A stretch of DNA of 64,000 bases. Source: Colias croceus. Lineage: Eukaryota; Arthropoda; Insecta; Lepidoptera; Pieridae. The notes below the pieces were generated by a model. That model had not been told where the DNA came from. It saw only the letters and a program-made list of their open reading frames with translations, and did not search any database. The stretch is from NCBI RefSeq assembly GCF_905220415.1, contig NC_059539.1:4526001-4590000 (forward strand). The letters run 5' to 3'. Shown here piece after piece: positions 45,396 to 57,900 of this stretch (position 1 is the first letter of the stretch; each line of letters opens with the position of its first letter). Both the position numbers and the translations under genes were made by a program.

Positions 45396-45643
45396 GTGCA
45401 AAACTTCAGCGTTAAACTTTAAACATTTCTGTATCAATTTGATCCGATTGCATATAAAGTGCTCGTGAAACTCTTAATTTTTAAACTTTAAAGTGCCTGA
45501 ATCGTTAGTACTAATAGAAACTGAAAACCCCCGTTAACTGTTAATGTCCGTGTTAATAAGGTTGTGTTTTTAATCTATACTTTGTATGAAATAAGGCAGT
45601 TTTTACTGAACGTGCTCATCAATCATCATATAATGATATGAAG
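45396..45643 (+). other. Possible 5'UTR exon ending in a start codon
   Basis: A good acceptor (pyrimidine run then TTGCAG, 45395) and a good donor (GTAAGC, 45644) bound 248 bases. The last six bases are ATGAAG. Several short upstream ATG frames end quickly, as in a leader. It would splice from the CpG block near 41 kb and continue into an exon beyond the window. There is no protein evidence. Confidence 0.3.
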
Positions 45644-46078
45644 GTAAGCTTGTCTGATTTTTTTATAATTAGTGTAATTAGTATAATTGCGAAAGTTTTT
45701 CAATAATTTATTATTTGGTAGGTTTGTCACAACACTATTTATCTTTATGACGGAAGTAGAAACAACGTGTAATCCTTCAAAAGTATTAAGTATATTATAG
45801 AAATAGGGAAATGAACATAATAATATTGATTATCATTACGCTTAAGAGACTTAATCGTGCAAATTCCTGAATTAAATTTAAAACTACTTAACAGTCTACG
45901 CTCACTCGAATACTTCTGAAGTAATACGCAAATGGGGATTTTCCAATTTCATTAATCGGTTTCCCGAATCAAATAGGATTAGTCCGAATTAAGTACTTAT
46001 CTATTATTGTATTGGCCTCACTCCAAATGTCGCGACACTTGCCGTGGCCTTCTGCAAGGTTAATTATATACATGATAA

Positions 46079-46282
46079 GTAGTAGTAGTTAAATCCCCAA
46101 TATATATCACTGAACATCTGAGTCCTTCAAATAAAGCGTTACATGCAGCAACTCGCATCAAGGCAAAAGAAAAGGGCTATAAACATGTTTGGGTCAGAAG
46201 TGGTCGCATTTACGTGAGGAAAACGGACTTTACTGAATACATATTAATAAGAGACATCGACTCATTGAATAAAATAGTTTGA
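46079..46282 (+). pseudogene. C-terminal remnant of LINE ORF1
   Basis: The open frame reads YITEHLSPSNKALHAATR, then YKHVWVRSGRIYVRK and RDIDSLNKIV before TGA. This is the FP-C-like terminal domain seen also in the ORF1 at 14958. No start codon or PHD/coiled-coil part remains, so it is truncated. Confidence 0.7.
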
Positions 46283-46326
46283 TCTGTATAATTTAGATTT
46301 AAGCAAGTTATATTTATTGTTAGTAA

Positions 46327-49197
46327 GCATTAAAATTCAATAATTTAAGGATATACTATCAAAACACTCGTGGTTTGAGATCGAAATGTGAAGATTTTTA
46401 TCGTAATTTATGTAATTCTATGTATGATGTAATTGTTTTGACAGAGACTTGGCTCAATGAGGATATTGTTAACAGTGAACTTTTTGATGATAGATATTTT
46501 GTTTTCAGGCGAGATAGAATGCCTTCTAAATTCAATAATAAAATTAAAGGCGGCGGCGTTCTGATTGCTGTCTCCAAGAGGTTCGCTGTTAGTGAACTCG
46601 TAAATTTTAAGAGTGACTGTGAGGACTTATGGGTTTCAATTAATATTACTGTTAGATTTAAAATAACATTTTGTGTGGTATATTTACCGCCACCTGTACA
46701 AAAACCAATTCTCGATCATTTTATGGATAATTTTAATTCTGTTACTGAAAGATTAAACGACGAGCATAATATAATACTCATTGGGGATTTCAATATGAGC
46801 TGTTTAGACTGGTCTCACTTAAATGGTTCTTGTTCCAACGCGTATCCTAAATTATATCAAGATTTTATAGATTTTACACATTTGAATAATTTAAAACAGA
46901 TTAATTATGTCCGTAACTTAAATAACAAATTGTTGGACTTGATTTTTGTGGATGTACTTAGTTGTCTTGTAACAGAAGCTACAGATTGTTTGTGTAAAAT
47001 TGATCCTTATCATCCCCCACTAGATATTACATTGAATTTGAGTTTGGATAGCAACTTAGAACCAAACAAATCTGTCAGATTTAATTTTAACAAAGCAGAT
47101 TATACGAATATCAACAAGGAGCTAGGATTGATAAACTGGCATGAACTTTTTAAGGACCTTAGGGATCCTAACTTGATGGTCGATATTCTATATGAGCATA
47201 TGGATAGTTTAATTAAAAAATTTGTACCTACAATATTAACAAAAAAACGCAATAAGCCTCCATGGTTTAATAAAAAACTTGAGAGATGTATTCGGGAGAA
47301 AAACAAGTACATTAAAAAATGTAACCTTTATGGTAACCCAATGGATAAAATAGCACTTCGTCTATGTAGTAAGCGTTGTGAGAAATTGTCCAAGGAATGT
47401 TATAAATGGTATATCAGTCGAATGGAACATAAAATAACGGAACAACCAAAGTATTTTTGGTCGTATATAAAATCTAAGCGAAACGGATCTAGTACCTATC
47501 CAAAGTGCATGTCAAATGGAGTGACTTCAGCATCAACTGGAGAGGATATTTGCAATCTGTTTGGCTCTTATTTCCACTCTGTGTACAGCCCAAACAGTAA
47601 CATTCCTAACGGAAATATGCCATCCACCAATTTAAATTTAATAAATAATAATTCTGAATGTTTTCCTTCTTTATATATTGACAAAGATGCTATTATAACC
47701 AAGCTTAAAAAACTTGATATTTCAAAAGGGTCAGGAGCTGATAACATACCCCCTATTTTTCTTATGAAATGTGCGGACCAATTAGCTATTCCTCTTTATA
47801 GAATATTTAATATTTCACTTAGCACTGGATTATTTCCAGATAAGTGGAAGCTAACAAAGGTTGTTCCCATCCATAAATCTAACTCAAAAGATAATGTTTG
47901 TAATTATAGGCCCATTTCAATTCTCTCATCTTTGGCTAAAGTTTTTGAAAGTATAGTATGCCCGAAGGTCCAAAGTTACATGGAAAAATATATATCCGAT
48001 TACCAACACGGTTTCACTACTGCGAGATCTACTTGTACTAACCTAGTTCTATTCATAGAAAATACTATTGAATCTGTGGATGCTAATGGGCAAGTTGATG
48101 TCATATATACGGACTTTTGCAAAGCCTTTGACAAAGTCTCACATAGTGTACTAATTCACAAACTATCTTTATATGGGTTCACAGGTCATTTTCTTAAATG
48201 GCTCAACTCCTATTTGCTTAACAGGTATTTCTATGTTGTTGTTGATGGCTATAAGTCTGATATATATGATATAACTTCAGGTGTGCCGCAAGGTTCGCAC
48301 CTAGGGCCCGTCCTGTTCAACATTTTTATAAATGATCTGCCAAATATTTTCCTTAACTCGACTCCATACATGTTTGCCGATGACCTTAAGTTGACAATGA
48401 CTATAAATAGCACGGATGATGCTCTGTTACTGCAAGATGATATCAATAATTTGTACACGTGGTGTCAAAGCAATGGTATGGAGCTGAATATCAAAAAATG
48501 TTCATACATTACATACACACGGAAGACGAATCCTATCATCCATAATTACAGAATGAATGGCTCTCACTTGCAAGTTGAGAAGTCTATCAGAGACTTAGGG
48601 GTTATTATGGACAAAAAATTGACGTTTGTTCCTCATATTGATGCTGTAATTAAAAAGGCTTCAAAATCTTTGGGTTTTATTATTAGAAATACCAAATCGT
48701 TCCAAAAAGCTGAAACCAAGATAATATTATTCAATACGCTGGTGCGCAGTATACTGGAGTACTGTGTTGTTGTGTGGAGACCTCACTATGCAGTGCACAG
48801 TCTCAGAATAGAGCGAATTCAAAAGCGTTTTCTAAAACATCTTGCATTTTCGGTCGGAAAATCCAAGGAATTGAGAAGTTATAATAACCGTCTAACTCAT
48901 TTCAAAATTAAAAACTTAGATAAAAGAAGAAACGCATTGGACTTAATGTATTTATTTAAAATTTTAAATGGTCATATTAACTGTTCGGCGTTGCTATCTA
49001 AATTCAAAATTAAAGTTCCTTTTAAATATCCCCGAAATCCCATTAACCTTCTATCTCCCCCCTTACGTAGGACTGTCCTTGGTTCCAATTCTCCAATTCC
49101 TAGACTTTGTAGAATTTACAATGAATTTGCTCAAGATCTAGATATGTTCTCCCTTAGGTTAAATAAATTTAAGTACCTTGTGCATCACTTAGTTTAA
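46327..49197 (+). CDS. LINE ORF2: endonuclease and reverse transcriptase
   Basis: The frame is open from 46327 with no early ATG; the conserved start region (IYYQNTRGLRSK) begins at about 46354, upstream of the TTG at 46375. The endonuclease part has VIVLTETWLN, GGGVLIAV, VVYLPPP, LIGDFNMS and DPYHPPLD. The reverse transcriptase has SKGSGADNIPP, NYRPISILSS, YTDFCKAFDKV, SGVPQGSHLGP and FADD. About 950 residues are uninterrupted. The initiation site is unclear; termination-reinitiation after ORF1 is possible. Confidence 0.88.
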   Translation, partial: ALKFNNLRIYYQNTRGLRSKCEDFYRNLCNSMYDVIVLTETWLNEDIVNSELFDDRYFVFRRDRMPSKFNNKIKGGGVLIAVSKRFAVSELVNFKSDCEDLWVSINITVRFKITFCVVYLPPPVQKPILDHFMDNFNSVTERLNDEHNIILIGDFNMSCLDWSHLNGSCSNAYPKLYQDFIDFTHLNNLKQINYVRNLNNKLLDLIFVDVLSCLVTEATDCLCKIDPYHPPLDITLNLSLDSNLEPNKSVRFNFNKADYTNINKELGLINWHELFKDLRDPNLMVDILYEHMDSLIKKFVPTILTKKRNKPPWFNKKLERCIREKNKYIKKCNLYGNPMDKIALRLCSKRCEKLSKECYKWYISRMEHKITEQPKYFWSYIKSKRNGSSTYPKCMSNGVTSASTGEDICNLFGSYFHSVYSPNSNIPNGNMPSTNLNLINNNSECFPSLYIDKDAIITKLKKLDISKGSGADNIPPIFLMKCADQLAIPLYRIFNISLSTGLFPDKWKLTKVVPIHKSNSKDNVCNYRPISILSSLAKVFESIVCPKVQSYMEKYISDYQHGFTTARSTCTNLVLFIENTIESVDANGQVDVIYTDFCKAFDKVSHSVLIHKLSLYGFTGHFLKWLNSYLLNRYFYVVVDGYKSDIYDITSGVPQGSHLGPVLFNIFINDLPNIFLNSTPYMFADDLKLTMTINSTDDALLLQDDINNLYTWCQSNGMELNIKKCSYITYTRKTNPIIHNYRMNGSHLQVEKSIRDLGVIMDKKLTFVPHIDAVIKKASKSLGFIIRNTKSFQKAETKIILFNTLVRSILEYCVVVWRPHYAVHSLRIERIQKRFLKHLAFSVGKSKELRSYNNRLTHFKIKNLDKRRNALDLMYLFKILNGHINCSALLSKFKIKVPFKYPRNPINLLSPPLRRTVLGSNSPIPRLCRIYNEFAQDLDMFSLRLNKFKYLVHHLV

Positions 49198-52100
49198 GAT
49201 CTTTATATGTATTTTTTGTTCTTTGTTTTGTTTCCTGTGTAAAACCTTTTAAAATTTTAAATGTATGCATGCGGTGTTTACCTACCTTAAATTGTACACT
49301 TAGTTTTAAGATTAATTTTATATATACTTGTTTATTTTGTGTAACAATTACTGGTAAACCTAATAAATAAATAAATAAATAAATAAATAATATTTACAAG
49401 TGCATGCGTTTCGCGTTACCATTCATGTTTTGGTTCATATATTCAGCTCATCGACTAACAGTTTCTCAACTCAGTAAAACAGAATAAGATTATACCAATG
49501 TAGAGTCGATATACGATGCGGCGACGAAAAGCATAAAAAAAAATTAATGCTTACTCGTAGTTTCTAAGCAAAGTCTAAATAAAATTAAAACTTTAAGTGT
49601 CATTCTATGAAATTAAGTAATAATGGTATCCTTATTTCATGTTCTATAGTGAAAACCTTGAAGTGAGAAATTATGCAAAAAGCGATTTAATTAATTATGT
49701 CTTAATCATTAATATTATGAGGGCTACAATTCCAAATTTCTAAATGAACATAAAATCTGGCACTAGACCAAGAAATTGATAATAATTTTTCAAATCACTC
49801 AATTTATTATAACTTCTCTGTTATCTGTCGTATTGAAAAAACTAAGAAGTATTAAAAGAAAGGATAAATAAATAATTTATTTTTACAGTATATCTATTAG
49901 CACTATTTCAACTAGGATGTAAGTAATTTATTATTTATTTTATCTCCAAACAATTCCACGTATTCAATTCAAATATTCACTTTGTTTAATCGTAACTGTT
50001 AGTTTCTGCTCTTACCAATGATTTAAAACAGTAAACCGTCAAATAGTCAGCGCCTGAAAATTTATAGGCCCATTCAATGTAGCACATATACACGCGTGCA
50101 AAATGTAGTCATGTTTGAGGCATATGAGGCTTGTGTCGACAATTTAATCGTCTGCATTGGCTGCAATTGGAACACGGATAGACAATTTTGGTCATTGATG
50201 GCCTCGTCGCCACCTGGCGTACTGAAAGATTACATCTAGCTTCAATATAGCCTATCTTCATCATCTACGTATTCCAACTATGTTCGTCTTTGGAATGTCA
50301 TATTAAAATAGAGTTCTATTTTAAAGAAAACATGATCATTGTAAAACTTCCTTGTTGTTTTACGTTTTTCAGTAGTGGGTAATACCGAGCTGCGTTGTTG
50401 TATTTTACGAACTATTAAATAGCTAATAAACGTTTTAATGACTATGTATTACATTCGCCATTCAAATAGCAATTTCAGAGAACGGCTAGATAATGATTTT
50501 TATGACCTTACAACTCTATATAAAAACAGTAAGTATGAGTGTATGTAATTTATGAGGCGTAGCTCGTAATATGGCTTTTGTTGAAAAGGCGTGGCGTTGT
50601 GCTTCAATCAACGACAGGAAATTATGGTTAATTTTCATTAAAGCAGCTTTCGGACGTTATTACCGATATTGTACTTACTCGAAATCGAACGCAATTACAG
50701 GTTCAATTTCAGTAAATGCAGTTAATATTATCGCTTATGCCGGCGCAAACATTCTATTAGCTATAATAATATTAGCGAATTAGTTGCAGTAGTCAATACC
50801 TAATACATATAAATATTGTGTAAAAAATATGTCAACAAAATCCAAAGAGCATCTGCAAAGATGTTGCCATAACAATGTATTCAAAGTGCTAGAGCACAAG
50901 ATATTTCTCAAAGTATCACGACTGTTTGCACGGAGAGCAGGAGTGCGCATAATGTTTACACTAGTACTATTTGGAACGAAGAGAAATGTTTTAGAAAATC
51001 CTTCGATTACACTTGCAAGAAGTTTTCATAATACGTGACAGGAATGTGTATTGAAAAATTCGACACAGATATTTTTCAGTCTCAAAGAAAATGCATTGTC
51101 GAAGAATTTCTCTAACTTGTATCTTTTTAGATCTAACTTTGGGGCTCTCGTGGCATTGCCTCTAGGGGCGTGTTGAGCTCTGACTTAAATCAATTTTATT
51201 TTGTTCAAGATGGCTCCTAAAACATTCTAACGTTCAACATTTCTAAAAGAGATTTTTAATACGTATACCGCGCATTTTTAGGATTGTGCAAATTTGTTTC
51301 AACGAATTATAAATAACTTTAGGTACCTACGTATATTATTAACGTGCTTTATTTAATAATATGTATTGGTAAAACGCAGTTTCATGAAAATTTTTATTTG
51401 CTCTCCTTTCTACTTTTGCTCTACATTTTACCTTCACACTGTACACTATAGTTACGGGCAACACAAAGCAAACACAAGGGTTTTCTTTAAAGCTCCAGTG
51501 ATATCGACTTGGCCCGTATCCCAAGATGCAATTTGGGGCCAGACGTGACCAAACATGAATATCCGCAATCGCCCATTCCAGGATTTTTTTAACCAAAAGC
51601 ATAGCTAAAATCTTGTTTCAAAAGAAAAATATGACGCTAAATCATCATTTCAATCAATGTTACCTACACATGTAAAAATATACTTAATTTGTAACTAAAC
51701 AACAGAACATACACAATGGCGAATTTATTCCAAAAACGGACCACAATGTTTTATTTCGACCCCGGCTCTGAATTATACAGTGGTTTTATTTAAAAAAATG
51801 TTAAAAATAGGGTTCTTTATGAATTCGTGGATTTAGATATATGGAACGCAAATTATGAGGTAGACCTTCATAGAAATGTTAATTTGGTTTTCATTGGGCT
51901 TTATTTTGGTCGACTTCATAGGCAGTTGCATGTCTTCAAGATAATTTCTGTGATATCTATTATTGAAATGAAAACAAGTGGAGTGTGAAGAATATAGACG
52001 AAGCTGTGTAAACATCAGTATGTTGTAACACCTGTGAAAATTTCCGGTCGTTTGAAAGCTTGTTTAGAACTGGTAAAGTGACGAGCAATTGTTATTGTTG

Positions 52101-52867
52101 AAAATTCGTATCTTTCCCTAGGGCTCAATATTTATTTAAACTGAAAACGAAATTATTGTTCTTTTCAAAATCTGAGATGTTTTATACCTAACATTCAAAG
52201 AGGTCAGCGATATACACTTAAATAACACCACCACAATAAACACATATAGGAGTGGTTTTCCGATCTAAATAAATAATCTTATATAATTTATCTAATTTCT
52301 ATAGTAGAATGAGAAGATATATAAATACTTACCTATTATATAATAAAATCACGTATAAAAGGTAAGAGGACATGTTATAATAAAAGGTTTCATGAACTTT
52401 ATAGGATTTTTACTACTGGGTAGAGATTAAGGCGATTAACGGAAGCCATTTGCGAATAAACTTAAATTTGATTTACAATATACCGGACGTACGGATTCAA
52501 TTGTATCTTAAAATAAAATACTTTGACATTGGGTTTTTAATTAAAATAACTATTTTATTTAATAAATGTCGTGCGTAGGAGATATAGAAACACTTATTAC
52601 TCACTTTTTAAACTCGTAACGAGTAATAATGATACCATGGAAAATGTAATCATTCGATAAAAATACGATTCACGTAGATCTTGAATAAAACTAAACTGGA
52701 ATGAAATTACCTTAATTACACATTGAATTAAATAGTTTTATGCAAATGACTTGGTATCCAACGTTCTCTTTGTGAATCGTGAACTCTGAACGAATTCAAT
52801 TATTATTAACAGATTGAAACAACCTTAAAGTTACATTATCGATGTTGTTTTTGGCGAACAATTTGCG

Positions 52868-52945
52868 TGTAGAGGGGGGGTGGGGTATGACGCACGCGGG
52901 CGCGGGCGGGGCGGGGGCGCGGTCCTTACGTCACGTGTAGCGTCA
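52868..52945. promoter_or_regulatory. GC-rich island with CRE-like and E-box motifs
   Basis: A run of G-rich, CpG-rich sequence (GGGCGCGGGCGGGGCGGGGG, about 52898) is followed by TTACGTCA (52926, CRE-like) overlapping CACGTG (52932, E-box). It is isolated in AT-rich DNA. A regulatory role is inferred from composition and motifs only. Confidence 0.35.
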
Positions 52946-54924
52946 GATGATCCGTTCTAACTTGAAGATATTTTTTATAGGGTTAAGTTTCATAAATTGA
53001 CTTCAAATCTGTGGTGCTATAGTACTTTTGGTATTATAATATGTTTTTATAGTAGAAAATAAAACGGTATTAAAATTTATCTTAAGGGTTTTCTTTTTGG
53101 ATGTATGTGTTTTGATATATTAGTATCTAATAAGTAATGGATACATATTTTGTGAATAACTTATTTTTTCGTGAATGCTTCGTACAAATAATAATGTGTT
53201 TATATTTTAATGAAACAGCTCTATCTACAACTATTTTACAATCGTACAATAAACTTATAAATAAAATTTTAAATAAAAAGTCGTATATCACAACAACATT
53301 TTCATTTATCAAGGTCGAGAAAAATATGTAATACGTAGAAGTATAAAGGCTGTTGTAAAACGCCAAGCGGTCTGTAGCTACTCTACGCCGGCCGTAGCAA
53401 TGAGTTGCTCATTGTTCTAAGTCTTGCGCACGTTAAACATAACCGTTTATAATAATACCTATTGAAACTCAGCTCAGCCACGTACTTGGAGTGAATTCTA
53501 AACACCCTGTTTATAGATATTGTCACACTAAATAAGTACGTATACACATTGTGTATGTTAAAGAATTATTGTATTGATGTTTTGTAAAAACTGTTTGTGC
53601 ACAAAGATCTTCGAGACATTTAGTATTTTTGAATATTTTAAATTTACTCTATTCCTAAGTATCCCTTTTATTTGTTAAATTATATTTGTTTAAAAATTGC
53701 GTAAATACACATACAATATTAGCATTAATAATTTTTTCTTAAGGATAATAGAAGAAGAGCTCTATTATATCGGGTATATTAATTGTAGTATTCATTTTTG
53801 GTAGACAGATAAAATTTACACAGATCTGTTTTGGTGAAATTAATCGAGGATACGTTTGCGGTTACTACCACTTTATTGAGCACTTGATAAGCATAAAATT
53901 GTGCCGATTGCCATACACACGTATTAACTTAATGTTTTTATTCCTGTACCGCTTTAGGAATATATGAATATTGCATTGATAGGAATAAACAAATCTATAA
54001 AAAGCCGGATTCCGGAATACTATGATAATAATCGTTTATTGTATTTACATATTATTTTCTTACCTCCTTTTTTTTCCTTCTACGCTTTATTATATCCGTG
54101 TTAATTATTTTAGTAGGAATTATAATTATTCTTATTCATCATTATCTTCTAGCTACTATCAAACTATTTTCGCTTTAAAAAATATGTACTTTTCTAATTT
54201 GTCTTTATTTTTTCAAGTGTGCACCAATCGTATTATTTATGTACTTATATTCTTATTTTTACACCGTCAAGTAAAGGTAATATAAATTATTCTGAAAATA
54301 TAATAAACCATCAAAACATAACACCCAGCACTTACCTCATTATAACACCTACCATTGAATACATTTAAAATGCTTTTAATGTAGCTACTAATTAAGGAGT
54401 GGTAAGCCGTGAGTGCATACAGTTTTAATGTAAAAGAGATTGATGCTCCGAAAATGGTGGTGTGGTCCGCATTAATGGTCAGCTTTCCGCAAAAGGAGAA
54501 AAAACTGTTATTCACTAATGGAACAGTCGAGATTCAAGCTATTAGTTACATGTATGATGTTGCTTTTTTCATTCATTTTCTGGCATGCGGAATAAGAGCC
54601 AGTATAGTTATGTGTTAGTGTTACATCATCTATGTTTAAAAGAAATGACAAGCATGTTTTAATTGTTCCTTTATTAGCAATTTTTCCATATTTGAATAAG
54701 AATAGATAGAGCTGATATGTAGCGGGCTTACCCTTTTACCACGTCTAAACTAAATATAAAATTATGGAAGCGAATATTTCAATGTTACAATAATTTATTC
54801 CTACACAAACCTTATCTTATATTTCGTATTCCATGGGAATTTGTTTTAGGCTAGTTTCGGTTTGATATAAATTTTCCTTAGATATTTGTTTACATGTATT
54901 TGAACAATAGTGTAAACATGTTTA

Positions 54925-54962
54925 ATTATATCTATAGTATCATATTATATCTATAGTATCAA
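54925..54962. repeat. Tandem 19-base duplication
   Basis: ATTATATCTATAGTATCA is repeated with a 19-base period, two copies. Confidence 0.8.
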
Positions 54963-57900
54963 GCTCATCATTGTTCCTGAATGCAACACAGATACCTGTT
55001 TAACACGGTTACAGCATAACATCTCGACATATACATAATAAATGCATAATATAACGCTTTTTACAAAATTGCGGTGGAATATTTTCTACGATATGCAGTC
55101 ACGGTTGAACTTGTTGAACTTTCACGTGAGCACACGTGTTTCGTCCTTATACGTATGTAATAAGGAGCATTATCGCGTGACTTGAATTCTTCGATCAAAA
55201 TTGTATTCATAACGTCGCGATGCAATTTGGATTGCGAGCTGAACGATATATAAAGTAATACCCTTAAACACTTTCTCATTAAAGAAAGTGCTTTAAGAAC
55301 TTTGACGGAATGAACAGCTAAGTTGCAAGTTACCATGACAAATCAATTTAGTGTGGAAATAATTTATGAAATGTTTGGAATTTTAAGCTTCTTTCACAAT
55401 ATGTACAGTACTCCAAAGGTAATAATGCGCATAGAAATCTTCGTCACTGTTCGGCAACTGTCATATTCTCGGAGCGTCCGAAGATGATATCTATATAGAG
55501 CGGTTAAATGCATTTTCTTCGTGCATAATTTAGTCAAATTATATGTTTTGTGCTAAAAGAGATTAATATGTATTTGTAGGTAAGTAACGATTTTGTTTCG
55601 ATAATTCCTTGTAAGTAAATAGCGAGTATAACCCCACGATTGCGAATATATTATCTTTGTTGGATTGATTTACTTGGAAAATTTTATAGTACTTTTAAAG
55701 TGTCTTACTGAAGCTGGTGTAATGATGGAAGAAAAGAAGGTTAAAATAAGTATGGTTTTCAATAAAATAAGTAGATATGGTTTGGTAGAAAGTATGGTTT
55801 TCAAACACAGGCTTATATTATTTAAACCATATATGTAAATCTTATCATTAAAATCTCAGTACAAAAGTATTTACAGTACTGATCATTCTTCAATATTATG
55901 ACAATTACAAAAAAATAAAAACAATCAAAATCAGGGATTATCTTTATTTCTGACATTTTAGATACATCGGAACTCTTCTTCATTTTCACTTTCCCTACTG
56001 CCATCACCTGTGTAAATCATTTCATCGATTAATTCAACTCACCTTTAAAAACAAAACCAAGGAGGGAACGTAATAGCAGCTCTATATAATTCCACACAGA
56101 GAGAACACGTGCAGTCACCACCAATATTTAAAGTCAACTGACGGATTTTTGAGTTTTTTTGACTGACAGACTACCGTCACCTACCGCCCGATTTGTTTTT
56201 GATTGTGTATGACCGTGAATTGACTTCTATTTCTTTTGAACAAGGTGTAAAATGCAAGTTCGTTGTTTAGGGCTCTTACGATTCAATGATTCGAGTGTCT
56301 TCGGAAATACGACAATTAGTGAAGATTTGCATGCGCATTATTAATTTTGGATTACTGTATTTAAATATCTGTTTTATGGTTAATCAAAATACTTAATTCC
56401 ATATTTTGGTGGCTCTCCATAATTATGAGCCTATTGAGCCTATTCTACTGGGACAATAGGCTAAACTTTGAGTAAGCCTTCTTTTCTTCTTAAATAATGC
56501 ACAAAATACGAAAATGTCTAAAAAATAATAAATTTTATTCACACTCTAAACCATTCTATTTTCAGTCACTCGTAAAAGTCTGGATGTCATGTTTGTTTTA
56601 ATGGCAATTTGACGGACGTTAACATTATGAAAGCACGAGCAAAATAGAGTCTGATAATCATTTACGAGATTTTTTGGTAGTTGATTAAGATTTAGAGCGA
56701 TTCAATTTCCGTAAATTAATTGAGCAATTTTTGAACAGCTATAAATAGCTGATCAACAAGTTTGAAGCAATTGCGATGAATATGACTATATTAAGGAGTT
56801 TCGATCGTGAACCCTTTTCAGTGCTTCGTTAACAACGAATTGTTTATCCAATTAAAAGTTCACAAAACAAATGGGGCCGCAAAAAACAAGCAAGGGCGCG
56901 GGCTTCTTGCCTATTTTGTGCTACGACATCTTTATTGTCTTTATCGATGTGTTTGTGTGATATTTACTTCCTAAACGATTCTATGCACATATTATGTAAA
57001 GCTGCTGAAAAGGAAGCTAGATGCAATGCAAAAATGGAATTCATTGTGAATTTTATTGAAAAACTTCTTTATTAGTCTCTTACACAATTTAATAAATCTT
57101 AGCATTATGACTACCTTTTCAAAAACTCTTTTAGAAAATAAGGATTTATATTTATTAATATTATTTACATTCATACGTTCAATATTTAAAAGTCTGGTTC
57201 TCATGACATTCGGGAGTTTTGCTTCCATGGATTTATCTCCGCTTAATTTTTGGATTTCATTACTGTGAAAAGTTAGAAAAACTATACAAAAAAAAACGAT
57301 TGGATGGAGAAGAATGATATATAAGATAAAACATAAAATTATGCTAAACATAGAAATACTCGTAAATAATACAAATTCTAAGCACCTACCTCCTGTATTG
57401 TACGAATAGCGTATTCGCGTGCAACGAATGATTCGATTTACATTCTAACGGCAGACAAATTTAGAAATATTATCGAGTTTTTTGTTCATAAAAAATAAAA
57501 TAATTGTTGCAAAGAGTTCCTGCAAATCAGATAATGTTTCATTCTTAAACGTATTTCCGTTATAATGTCTAAATCATGCATGTTTGTTTTATAATATTTG
57601 AATTTTTATATACGTAATAGCCATAATGCATCCACTTCTTCAGTTGGTTTAAACTATGTAACGGTTTATTATTATTAACTGACAGTGTAATCGCTCTTGA
57701 AATATTACGCAGTTGTTTTAAAAATATATTCCATAATTAGTGCCAAATTACTACAAGATCAGGTGTGCAAAATGGATTTTAATAAATTATCGGTAAGCGT
57801 GGGCGAAGGTTGGGGAGAAATTTGTCTAATTAGTAAGTGTTTAACTATTTCAATGAGAGTTTTTTTGAACAGTTTCCTGTACACATGTTAAGCGCTTGTT

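Larger units (their letters stand above)
46079..49390 (+). mobile_element. 5'-truncated LINE (CR1/Jockey group) with intact ORF2
   Basis: It holds the last 67 codons of ORF1, a 44-base spacer, a complete-looking ORF2, a 160-base 3'UTR and a (TAAA)n tail at 49361-49390. The 5' cut lies near 46080. It is distinct from the LINE at 15 kb in sequence but similar in plan and tail. Confidence 0.8.

Noticed and set aside
46375..46377. TTG as the annotated start of the second LINE ORF2
   Set aside because: Conserved endonuclease residues lie upstream in the same frame, so the protein begins earlier even though no ATG is visible.
56992..57351. 119-codon minus-strand frame
   Set aside because: Low-complexity hydrophobic translation of AT-rich DNA, with no homology recognised.
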